A stretch of DNA of 28,544 bases from a virus. The position numbers were made by a program, and so were the translations under genes. This document shows, one piece after another, positions 6,521 through 14,545 of the stretch (positions are counted from its first letter, which is position 1; every line of letters starts with the position of its first letter). The stretch spans positions 1 through 28,544 of IMG/VR virus record IMGVR_UViG_3300027734_000249; one strand, written 5' to 3'. The notes under the pieces are model-generated. The model ran no database searches. It worked only from the letters and a program-made list of their open reading frames with translations, and had not been told where the DNA came from.

Positions 6521-6527
6521 TATTTAG
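6521..6527 (-). promoter_or_regulatory. Late-promoter-like CTAAATA element
   Basis: CTAAATA on minus lies 30 nt after the stop of the 186-aa gene, with no long ORF downstream before the terminator. It is the strongest hint that the following segment is a separately transcribed RNA. Confidence 0.45.
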
Positions 6528-6556
6528 TATATAAAACTAAAATACTATCTAGTACT

Positions 6557-7117
6557 TTAGTAATCTTCGGTGAAATCTTCTTGTTCAATGCTGACGTTAA
6601 ATGTTCTTGGTTCACCAACAATGGCATTGACAAACTTAATGTCTGCACCCTTGTAAATCAAACTGTTAAACGTGCCCTGACCATACAGTCGTTCGTCCAA
6701 GGTCTCACCACTTTGTCGTCCCCAGTGCCTGACAACATCCAATTGAATGCGACTGATGCGAGGTCTGGGTGGTCGTGGCATGGGGTTGGTCCACAGTGCC
6801 AGTGCATCCTGGGGTATCTGTGATTTAAATGTGTCAACATCTTCTACGTAGTACAAACTCATCCAGCCTTTGCGGCTACGATTTTTATACCAACACTGAT
6901 AGTCAACACTGTCTATGAACACAGGTCCTAGACTCCAAATTGCGTGTGTGTAATTATCTGGTTCTGGAAAAGCGTTAATTGTATAATCAGCGTAATTATT
7001 AATGTTTGTTTTAACCCAGCCTGTGTGTGCTGATACTTGTATGCGTGGGTCTGGCATTCTATAATCGGGTTTAGTACCCGTAAAGAATTGCCAGTCTTTG
7101 TTTTGTGGACGTCTCAT
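6557..7117 (-). CDS. Hypothetical virion-associated protein, 186 aa
   Basis: Unrecognised soluble protein, Trp/Tyr/Pro-rich in the first 110 residues (WQFFTGTKPDYRMPDP, HAIWSLGPVFIDSVDYQCWY), with a PRPPRPRISRIQLDVVRHW segment and an acidic tail ending EQEDFTEDY. It follows the large fibre gene, so a tail or fibre-attachment role is plausible from position only. The ATG at 7117 lies only 4 nt after a TTAAATA element and has no clear SD. Confidence 0.65.
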   Translation of the reverse strand: MRRPQNKDWQFFTGTKPDYRMPDPRIQVSAHTGWVKTNINNYADYTINAFPEPDNYTHAIWSLGPVFIDSVDYQCWYKNRSRKGWMSLYYVEDVDTFKSQIPQDALALWTNPMPRPPRPRISRIQLDVVRHWGRQSGETLDERLYGQGTFNSLIYKGADIKFVNAIVGEPRTFNVSIEQEDFTEDY

Positions 7118-7121
7118 TGAC

Positions 7122-7128
7122 TATTTAA
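7122..7128 (-). promoter_or_regulatory. Late-promoter-like TTAAATA element
   Basis: TTAAATA on minus, embedded in the inverted repeat GACTC-n-GTC and ending 4 nt before the ATG at 7117. If functional, the transcript would be leaderless or nearly so. Confidence 0.35.
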
Positions 7129-7149
7129 CGAGTCAATTCTTAATACAGA

Positions 7150-10100
7150 TTATGCTCCTATGGGTGTCACTGTTGTGATTAAACTTGCTGTGCCGGGCCC
7201 AAATGCTGTGGCAGCGTATGTTGGGAATATCACCGCGGTGTCGTTGACAGCATAAGCCAATTCATAATAGTCTGTGGTATTGGCAGAACTTATCACATAA
7301 TTCCAACCAGCAATGGTTGCTCCTGACTTAGGAATGTTAATACGGCCCATACTGCCTGTGACATCCGTGCCATTCTTACGCAGCCAAATATAAGCCACAT
7401 GTTCTGCGTTGACTGTATTTTCTACTTGAACACTGAACTGTAGGTTATACAAGCCTGCGGCACCTATGATAATCCTGCTGGTAGATCCTACACTAACAAT
7501 GTTGCTGAAATCCACAATGCCTATAGGGAACACAGCCGCTGTGTTTGCGGCAGCAGGTGTTACTGTGGTGTTGTATTGGAATGCTCCATACACTCTGTTG
7601 TAAGTAATTTTACTGCCAACAAGATTTACGCTATTGCTGTCATTGAGAGTTAAAGCATCACTGGCTATTACAGCATTGGCACTGCTAATGCTAATGGCAT
7701 CTAATGGTGTAGTGCCACCGATTTTATCCACATTGATGGCAAATGCACCACCACTGGCAGACGCAGTAAAGTTTTCAGCGGCCGTAGCCCTAAAACGAAC
7801 GCTGGGCCCCAGTGTGGTAAAAGTGCCGGTAGTACCATAATTACCACCAAAAAAGAACTCACCTAGATAATCACCACTTTGCGTAGCACTGAACAAGTTA
7901 GTGCCTGTGTTAAATTTACCAGTGTTAAATGTAATTGTTGATGCTTCACTGCTACTGGTAGTTGCTGTTTGAACACGCAGTTGACTGACACGATCATTAA
8001 ATGATGCTGCCGCTGGATTACCTGCATTAATGAGTAAACTAGTGCTGCCACCGTATGTTGTCTGCGTTGTAGGATTAGTTAAACTTAATAAAGTAGTATT
8101 AACAGTGGTGGTTGTATTAGCACCAGTCATACTAATAACCGCAGTGCCAGAACTGTTTTGTATGTCATTACCATTGATACGAACATCGCCGGTGACAGTT
8201 AAATTACCACTGACATCCAGAGCCATGGTCTGTGTAGTGCCAGTTTTACCATTGGCCCAGGTAAATGCGTCACTGCGACTGGCAAATGTCTGTGGATTAA
8301 TAGCCAATACAGACACTAAGTTAGCACCTGTGGCAATTGTTGTTGCTGTGGGTGCTAACAATAATTGGGCTTGTGTGCCAAGGTTTGTATTACTGATCCA
8401 GTTTTCAGTGGCTGTATAATTGAAAACACTGGGCATAACTGCCAGTGTGTCAGCCAACCAACCAGTTGATGTATAACCTGTGCCTTCAAGGCTACCAATT
8501 TGATCACCACTTTGAACTGCTGTGGGACTGGCACTGGTTCCTCGTGCTCGTTCAAATATAACACGACCACGAGTGCCAGCACCTGCCACTGCGCCACCGG
8601 TAAAACTACGCAGTATTGTCATAGGACCATCTGCTGTGTCAGCACTGTTGTCTAAACTGATACCTTTGAAGCCTGTGCCTGAGGGACCCAGTGTGAAGAC
8701 TTCACCAGCAGCCGCTGTTGTTGCATTGCGAATAGCACCCTGCACATAATTTCTGGTGTTTGTTAAGTTACCACCATTGGCCAGTGTAAGTGCAACACTA
8801 CCACTACCATTGGGTGCTAAAGTCATGTTGCCATTGACACCATTGGCCAATGTTAATGTGCCAGCATTGGTGCCGTTGTTAGTGTTTAATATTAAGTTAC
8901 CAGTGCCATTGGTTGTAATTGTAGCGGCTGTGTTTGCATCACCAACTTGAACAATGTCTGCACTTAAAATAACATCACCAGTGCCATTAGGAACAATATT
9001 GATGTTGGCATTGGCACCATTTAATATTGTGATCTGGCCACTGTTTGTGCCATTGTTAGTATTCAATACTAGGTCACCTGTGCCATTAGTTGTCAGTGCG
9101 GCATTGGTGTTAAGATCACCAATTATAGTAGAATCAGCAGTTAATAAGACATCACCAGTGCCACTGGGAGTAAGCACAATGTTTGAGTCTGTGCTACCAC
9201 TGGTAATTCTTAGTTCACCTGTGCTGTTGGTAATGTCACCACCCTGCACGTTTAAATCACCGGTCATTGTTGTAGCACCAGTAATTGTAATTGCACTGGT
9301 TGCCGCAGTGATTAATAAGTCACCTGTGGTTGTTGAAATAGTATTTGGTGTAACACTACCCACAGTAATGTTACCAAACGTATGACCACTGTTATCAGCC
9401 ATGTCATAGTACGTAGTGCCGTCATTGGTAAACTGCCATTTGTTTGTTGAGGAGTTCCATCTTAGAGCAACGTCTGCACCTGTGCTACCGCGATTAACTG
9501 CATAATACGCATCAGTGGCCGCACCTGTAAGGTTATAATTTAGTGTTAAAATTGTAGCATCAAATTTGGCATCAGTGCCATTTACATCCATGACAGTTGT
9601 TCTAGTTGTAAAATTGTCTGTGGTTGTAACTGCAAGGAAACTTGGATCAGTGGCACTGTAAGCAAAGCCTGTTAGACCAATACCCACTGTGGCTTGTGTA
9701 TCACTGGTTATTTGATATTGAACTGCGGTACTATCACCTGTGACATAAGTGTAAGTGTCATAATCTCTGTTTACCAGCAATGAACTTGTAGCAGTTGATG
9801 TAGAATTTTGATATGTGGCTTTGAAACGAGTCGCACCTGTTAAACTTGTAACTGTGCTATTGTTTACAAAATTACTGCCATTATAGGTAAGCACATTACC
9901 AGCCGCTGGTGTAGTAATGATGACGTCACTGAGGTCATCTAGTGTTTGAACAAATGGACTCCAGTTAGTGGGACTAGTTCCATCTGCATTGAATTCAAAT
10001 CTGTTTGTAGTTGCGTTCCAACGAATGGCAGCATTGTTGTTTGGTGCTACACGACCAAAGTTTAAGTATGTGTCAAAATTAGTTTTATCACTGTTAATGG

Positions 10101-11154
10101 TAATGGCATCTGCTTGCACAGCCAATGAACCTGTAATGACAGCGTCTTTGTTAACAGTAACATAAGTACCAGCACTGGTAATTGTTAAATCACCTGTGGT
10201 TGTAGATATAGTATTGTCTGTGGTTACAGCAATAGTGATGTTACCAAAGGCAGCACCATCACTGTTGATGCCACCGGTGGCATCCCAGACTGTGCCATTC
10301 CAGGTTAAACTACCTAGACTACTACCACTGTATGCCTGATAACTTGGATTAGTAACTGTTTGATCATTGTTAATAGCAACAATGCCATTAAAATTACCAT
10401 TGCCTGTGACTTCAAAATCACCATTGACTTGAACTTCACCACCAGTGCTTTGTAAAAACAAATTACCTGAAGTAGTGGTAATAGTGTCAGGATCTCCAGC
10501 ACCCACTGTGACAAGGCCTGCAGTTATTCCGGCAAATGTTGGACTGCTTGTAGTAGCAATGTCCTGTGGTGTGCTTAACGTAACAGCACCTGTGCTGGCA
10601 CTGGCAATAACCTGATTGGCTGTGCCTGTAATACTGGTTACGCCTGCTGAACCAGGACTGGAGTTTGTAATAGTAATAGTGTCAGCATCTGTTCTTGTCA
10701 CAGTAATACCAGTTCCACTGGCAAACTTTACTGCGTCTGTGCTGGCATCACTGCCCACTAAATTTAAATTGGCGCCACCTGCTACTGTGCTGGCGTTAAT
10801 GGCATAGGTTGTTCCTGCAGGATTTGTGTTAGTAATAAGAATAGTACTGCTGTCTGTGCTTGACACAGTAATGCCTGTGCCACTGGCAAATGTAACGAAA
10901 TCACTGCTGCCATCACTGCCTGTTAATAATAGATTACCACCGCCACCAGTGACAGCACTGGCAATGTTATAAGTTGTATTACCAACTACAGTCACTGGAA
11001 TAGGATCTGCTCCACCTCCACTGTACAATGTAGTAAAGTTTTTACTGGCTATTGAACTATCAAGTGCAGGGTCACTGGGTGTGGCCAAATTTACATTGGT
11101 GTCTGTGCTACCATACAGTGATGTTAGATTATTTGATGATACGGTGTCTGTCAT
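7150..11154 (-). CDS. Large tail fibre / receptor-binding protein, 1334 aa
   Basis: A Thr/Ser/Asn/Gly-rich beta-repeat protein. Residues about 50-165 hold two copies of a module of about 57 aa around SDxVxFASGTGITVxxTD. Further on, ISTTTGDLxIT segments recur. Residues about 640-810 carry three copies of a module of about 47 aa, TTNGTGDLVLNTNNGTNSG followed by NIVPNGTGDV. The last 140 residues (GLYNLQFSVQVEN, AYIWLRKNGTDV, GWNYVISSANTTDYYELAY) look like a C1q/TNF-type jelly roll, a typical receptor-binding tip. AAAGG lies before the ATG at 11154. It sits between the adaptor and a 186-aa protein, as expected in the tail module. Virion location and host-recognition role are inferred from composition and the C-terminal domain. 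Confidence 0.8.
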   Translation of the reverse strand: MTDTVSSNNLTSLYGSTDTNVNLATPSDPALDSSIASKNFTTLYSGGGADPIPVTVVGNTTYNIASAVTGGGGNLLLTGSDGSSDFVTFASGTGITVSSTDSSTILITNTNPAGTTYAINASTVAGGANLNLVGSDASTDAVKFASGTGITVTRTDADTITITNSSPGSAGVTSITGTANQVIASASTGAVTLSTPQDIATTSSPTFAGITAGLVTVGAGDPDTITTTSGNLFLQSTGGEVQVNGDFEVTGNGNFNGIVAINNDQTVTNPSYQAYSGSSLGSLTWNGTVWDATGGINSDGAAFGNITIAVTTDNTISTTTGDLTITSAGTYVTVNKDAVITGSLAVQADAITINSDKTNFDTYLNFGRVAPNNNAAIRWNATTNRFEFNADGTSPTNWSPFVQTLDDLSDVIITTPAAGNVLTYNGSNFVNNSTVTSLTGATRFKATYQNSTSTATSSLLVNRDYDTYTYVTGDSTAVQYQITSDTQATVGIGLTGFAYSATDPSFLAVTTTDNFTTRTTVMDVNGTDAKFDATILTLNYNLTGAATDAYYAVNRGSTGADVALRWNSSTNKWQFTNDGTTYYDMADNSGHTFGNITVGSVTPNTISTTTGDLLITAATSAITITGATTMTGDLNVQGGDITNSTGELRITSGSTDSNIVLTPSGTGDVLLTADSTIIGDLNTNAALTTNGTGDLVLNTNNGTNSGQITILNGANANINIVPNGTGDVILSADIVQVGDANTAATITTNGTGNLILNTNNGTNAGTLTLANGVNGNMTLAPNGSGSVALTLANGGNLTNTRNYVQGAIRNATTAAAGEVFTLGPSGTGFKGISLDNSADTADGPMTILRSFTGGAVAGAGTRGRVIFERARGTSASPTAVQSGDQIGSLEGTGYTSTGWLADTLAVMPSVFNYTATENWISNTNLGTQAQLLLAPTATTIATGANLVSVLAINPQTFASRSDAFTWANGKTGTTQTMALDVSGNLTVTGDVRINGNDIQNSSGTAVISMTGANTTTTVNTTLLSLTNPTTQTTYGGSTSLLINAGNPAAASFNDRVSQLRVQTATTSSSEASTITFNTGKFNTGTNLFSATQSGDYLGEFFFGGNYGTTGTFTTLGPSVRFRATAAENFTASASGGAFAINVDKIGGTTPLDAISISSANAVIASDALTLNDSNSVNLVGSKITYNRVYGAFQYNTTVTPAAANTAAVFPIGIVDFSNIVSVGSTSRIIIGAAGLYNLQFSVQVENTVNAEHVAYIWLRKNGTDVTGSMGRINIPKSGATIAGWNYVISSANTTDYYELAYAVNDTAVIFPTYAATAFGPGTASLITTVTPIGA

Positions 11155-11163
11155 TATAGCCCT

Positions 11164-12372
11164 TTACTTAACGTTGAATTGACGATATATACGTGGTTGC
11201 CATACTGATGTCAACTTTGTATGTCCACCACTCCATTTACCTAAATTGTTTTGATCATTTACTTGGTTCCATGCTTCTTTAAATTTACCATCATAAATGG
11301 CAGCATCTGTTTCGTTGTGTCTCTTAATAAAATACTCACGCAGTGTAGCATATACATAACCTTCTGCCCAGGTCTGTAATACAGCATTGTTTTGAACTGT
11401 TTGATTAATTAATTTAATGTTGGTTACTGTACCTGCTGTGGGAGTTGATCCACCTGTGGCTGCCACTGAGATTGTTATACTGGTACTGCCAATAACACTG
11501 GCCACTGTAATAGTGCCTGTGCCAATACTGCCTGTGCCAGCAGTTGCACTGATTGGTTTGCCTGGTGTTAAGCCAGTTGTTGAACTCATGCCTGTTATGG
11601 TAGCAGTCCAAGGACCTGCGCCTGATATTGATCCAACAGTGCCGGTTGTGCTGATAATAGCATCTGCCACTGGAGCAAACAACAAGGGCCAGGCTTTGTA
11701 GTAATACATGTTAACAGCAGTTCCTTCTCCAATAAGTGGTAAGAATTGATATTGATTATAAACCTCACTGAACTTACCACGGATAACCTGCGGTACGTTA
11801 TAGGGTTGCATGTATAATTGTGCCAGTAAGCCTTGACTGATAATGTCTCTGTCACCAATGCGATCATACACCAACCAAGGACCATTGCCTGTGGTGTTGC
11901 CTGCTGGCGTTGAAAATGTTATTGTTCCACTTACAGTGCCTGAGTTAACCACACTGAGTGTAACCACGCTGCCTATACTACCACCACCTGAACTGGCAAC
12001 TGTTGCGCCTGCGCCAATACCTGTGCCTGTTACAGTCATACCAGTTGATATGTTTTGTCCTGGATTGGATGTCAGTGTTATTGTATAAGCCGCACTAACA
12101 CCTGTTGCTGTAGCAGTGGTTGTTACTTGATTGCCTTGTCTAAAGAACACAATGGGCTTGTTCATGTCACCGGGAATGTCAATGCGTCCATTCTCATCGG
12201 CTACGCCAATGTTTTCTGCGGCATAGGGGTCACTGCGTAGTGCTGGCAATTCAATGTTACGCATGGACATTTCTGCCATAAAGATACATTTCTTTATTTC
12301 TGTGTCATTGGTGCTGCCAGTAAAGTCTTTGATGAAAGTTACTAGATCATCTGCTGTGGGTATTACAAACAT
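11164..12372 (-). CDS. Head-tail adaptor-like protein with two inserted beta modules, 402 aa
   Basis: The core resembles phage adaptor / tail tubular A-like proteins: an N-terminal helix set (TADDLVTFIKDFTGSTNDTE, then MAEMSMRNIELPALRS), a central FLPLIGEGTAVNMYYYKAWP, and a C-terminal LQTWAEGYVYATLREYFIKR helix. Two Gly/Thr-rich insertions interrupt it at about residues 84-155 (STGMTVTGTGIGAGATV) and 238-320 (GAGPWTATITGMSSTTGLTP). Without them the core would be about 250 aa, nearer the usual adaptor size. Position after the capsid gene and before the fibre fits a portal-tail connector. Adaptor identity is from pattern recognition and should be taken as probable. Confidence 0.65.
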   Translation of the reverse strand: MFVIPTADDLVTFIKDFTGSTNDTEIKKCIFMAEMSMRNIELPALRSDPYAAENIGVADENGRIDIPGDMNKPIVFFRQGNQVTTTATATGVSAAYTITLTSNPGQNISTGMTVTGTGIGAGATVASSGGGSIGSVVTLSVVNSGTVSGTITFSTPAGNTTGNGPWLVYDRIGDRDIISQGLLAQLYMQPYNVPQVIRGKFSEVYNQYQFLPLIGEGTAVNMYYYKAWPLLFAPVADAIISTTGTVGSISGAGPWTATITGMSSTTGLTPGKPISATAGTGSIGTGTITVASVIGSTSITISVAATGGSTPTAGTVTNIKLINQTVQNNAVLQTWAEGYVYATLREYFIKRHNETDAAIYDGKFKEAWNQVNDQNNLGKWSGGHTKLTSVWQPRIYRQFNVK

Positions 12373-12375
12373 TTT

Positions 12376-12960
12376 TTATATTCCTTGAAAGAATCTTTTT
12401 TCGCCTACTTTTGTAGGATATGGCACATCAATGGGTATGGGTAATTTGCCATGTGGATAGCACACAAATTGTGGATATTCTGTTTCCACAACTTTATAAA
12501 ATTGTGCTTTAAGTGTGCGATCATGTTTAATTGTATTCCAGGGCATGCCACCAAAATAATCATCACTGATTTTAATAGCAACCACCTTGGGTAAATCTAT
12601 CCACTTCCAACCAACAGTGCCATCAGGCATGTATGGTCCCAGAGGATCAGTGATACCTTTTTCTGCCATTGTTCTGTAATCTTTGACAGCGTCAATAACA
12701 GCCTTTATGTTTAGTTGTTCGCGTTGAATGTAAAACTTGCCGTCTTCACGGCCTGTAGTAACTTTTATGTTGCCGCTTTTGTTTAACTCACTGCGAGTCC
12801 AGTCACCTTTCATGGCATTGTATAGTTTATTGTTTTGCAATAATCTATCTGCTATACCATTGTGACTGGTAACGGTGCCACCATGGTCCTGGCGCCAGTA
12901 ATTTAAATTCTTTTCTGGGTCCGTATCATCTAAGTATTCGGGTTGGTTAATATCATTCAT
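12376..12960 (-). CDS. Hypothetical protein, 194 aa, between capsid and adaptor genes
   Basis: The frame is open back to 12999, but the start is set at ATG 12960 (MNDINQPEYLDDTD) because the upstream part runs through a terminator hairpin and a CATAAATA element. The product is soluble with mixed charge; WRQDHGGTVTSHNGIADRLL and VGWKWIDLPKVVAIKISDDYFGG are its notable parts. No domain is recognised. Its place between the major capsid and adaptor genes suggests a head or neck component. It has no SD, and the promoter-like element ends 5 nt before the ATG, so the mRNA may be leaderless. Confidence 0.75.
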   Translation of the reverse strand: MNDINQPEYLDDTDPEKNLNYWRQDHGGTVTSHNGIADRLLQNNKLYNAMKGDWTRSELNKSGNIKVTTGREDGKFYIQREQLNIKAVIDAVKDYRTMAEKGITDPLGPYMPDGTVGWKWIDLPKVVAIKISDDYFGGMPWNTIKHDRTLKAQFYKVVETEYPQFVCYPHGKLPIPIDVPYPTKVGEKRFFQGI

Positions 12961-12965
12961 AGCAG

Positions 12966-12973
12966 TATTTATG
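12966..12973 (-). promoter_or_regulatory. Late-promoter-like CATAAATA element
   Basis: CATAAATA on minus lies between the capsid-gene terminator and the ATG at 12960. Because the terminator closes the upstream transcript, this is the only visible candidate promoter for the downstream adaptor and fibre genes. Confidence 0.55.
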
Positions 12974-12982
12974 CAAATAAAC

Positions 12983-13012
12983 ATCAATGAAAAGGCCACC
13001 GAAGTGGCCTTT
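12983..13012 (-). terminator. Rho-independent terminator with cUUCGg tetraloop after the capsid gene
   Basis: On minus, AAAGGCCAC-TTCG-GTGGCCTTT (9 perfect bp, 13012-12991) continues as TTTTCATT. The loop and closing pair form the very stable C(UUCG)G motif. It lies 22 nt after the capsid stop codon and probably also protects the abundant capsid mRNA from 3' decay. Confidence 0.9.
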
Positions 13013-13034
13013 ATCAGTTTACTAAATCCTTGAA

Positions 13035-14526
13035 TTAGGAAGTAGAACCTGGACCTGCGTTTACACGACGGACTAGGTTAGCACTACGTGGGCTAGTAAC
13101 GATTGTTGAGCCTGTAGTAATGTTGTTTAACATACCAACACCTGCTGGGTTACGTACGATAAGTGTCCCCTCCATAAGAAATTGATCCAATGAAGCGTCA
13201 GCAGAACTGAATACTTCGTTGTTAGGACCTAGGTCACGTAAACTACCCCACTGCAACACGTCTTCGTTTAAGAAGTAAATGCTGTTAGAAGTACCACTCT
13301 GGTCCATCACCCATGAGTCATAAACTTCGTATGTGTAACTGAAGTCGCCTTCGTATGTTTGAATCGTGTCACCACGCTCAACGTTACGACGGTTTACGCT
13401 TGTGTTAGAACTAACGATGTTATCACTGATAGTAGTTCTCAAACTTGTTGGAACAACCATAGTGCGGATCTTAGCGTTGTAACGTTGTTCAGCAGTAGTT
13501 ACCAATTGCTTGTATAATACTGGGCTGAATACTTGGTTACTGAAACCAGAACCGTTGGCTGTGTAGTAGTAGTTACCGTTGGCAACAACATACAATGCGT
13601 TTACACCACTGGGGCTGCCAGATAATTGGCTCAATGTTGTTGAACTTGTGTCACTGCTAGGTGCGTTGTAGTTTGTTGTCAAACCTGCTTCTGTGCCAGA
13701 CACTGTGTTGAATGACAATGTGCCAGCGTAAGATGCCAGTGAACCCATACGACGACCGCTGGTGTTCTGGCTACCTGCTGTAGTTTGGCTGTTACCAGTT
13801 GCACTACCGCTTTGACCGCTGTATTGTGTACCAATTTGGTCACTGCGAACTAATTGTTGTTCTACGTCAAACATCAATTCAATTAACTGCTTCACTTCTT
13901 GATCATTTATATTCGCAATAGATTCGTTACTTCTATCACCGCCTTTTCAGGCTGCTATATGTTTCCATATAGATTAGACTATCTCACAATCCACTAGGGA
14001 TTCTCTGCACTTCGGGTCACTTGACCCTACGAACTTACGTTCTAGTCGTTACACCTTCACTATTACTAGTGCTTGGCACGGTATTGTCTTCAACTTTACT
14101 TGCTAAGAGTTTCACCGTTTTCACAGAGTTATTCAATACTGCTTACGCAGTAAGGGCGCTTTCAAAAGTTAACGCTTGGGGATCACCACCAGATTGCATA
14201 ACAGCACGAGCAGTACCAGTGGCACCAATCGTAGTCTGGAAGATCTGTGTGAAGTTGTTCAAGTTGTAACGCTGATTTGCTTCTGCGTATGTAGAACTAA
14301 CACTTGCACCTTCTTGCACAGCATTAACTGCTGGCAAGCGATAAATGTCATCAGTCCACAAAGGTTGTGTGCTGTTAACTTTACGCTTTTTGCTCATACA
14401 CATGTTTAATACAGGTGTATCGTCTTTAACTCTGTTAGAGACGTCTAAATCCAAATCCTTGACAACGATGTCTGTTGCGAATGCGCCTGTACCGTTACCA
14501 ATGTTTGTAGTTGAAATAAATGCCAT
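13035..14526 (-). CDS. Major capsid protein, 407 aa, interrupted by a group I intron (join of 14526-14172 and 13903-13035)
   Basis: Exon 1 (355 nt) encodes residues 1-118 plus one base, and exon 2 (869 nt) encodes the rest. Joining them completes a TAT codon and gives GGDPQAYQEVKQLIELMFDV, with the DPxAYQ motif and following helix typical of the DUF5309/SU10-like major capsid family. N-terminal landmarks are VSNRVKDDTPVLNMCMSKKR and the TQIFQTTIGATGTARAV strand before the junction. Exon 2 has the family-like SGRRMGSLASYAGTL. Unspliced mRNA would stop after 127 aa (ALTA, then TAA). AAAGGAG precedes the ATG. It follows the scaffold gene and ends at a strong terminator, as expected for a highly expressed capsid gene. 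Splice sites are inferred from P1 pairing, similarity to the T4 td intron and protein continuity. Confidence 0.88.
13904..14171 (-). ncRNA. Group I self-splicing intron (td-like, IA2 type), 268 nt, no ORF
   Basis: Read on minus. The 5' exon end GCGU (14175-14172) pairs with GCGC (14159-14156), giving the U-G wobble at the 5' splice site. P2 is ACUGC-GUAA-GCAGU (14151-14138). Core strands include ACGGU/ACCGU (14118-14114 with 14082-14078), the R element ACGACTAGA (about 14050-14042) and the S element GAGATAGTC (13985-13977) forming P7. P7.2 is GGGTC-AAGU-GACCC (14027-14014) and P8 is AATCC/GGATT (14002-13988). P9 is CUAUAUG-GAAA-CAUAUAG (13972-13955) and P9.1 is GCCU-GAAA-AGGC (13952-13941). 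The terminal G is at 13904. Order and wording match the T4 td intron closely (compare AGGGTCAAGTGAC and GACAATxCCGTGC). There is no room for an endonuclease gene. Confidence 0.93.
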
Positions 14527-14545
14527 TTTTAGGCTCCTTTAAATT

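Noticed and set aside
6227-6556. tRNA gene in the gap
   Set aside because: No cloverleaf with T-arm GTTCRA and 7-bp acceptor could be drawn; the stems fit a terminator plus one long-range helix.
7634-10807. Several plus-strand open frames of 60-143 codons opposite the fibre gene
   Set aside because: Val/Leu/Pro-rich shadows of repetitive Thr/Asn/Gly codons on the other strand, without ribosome sites or promoters.
13895-14143. Capsid gene read as two separate genes or a frameshifted pseudogene
   Set aside because: The intervening segment has a full td-like group I core, and precise removal restores the frame and the family motif at the junction.
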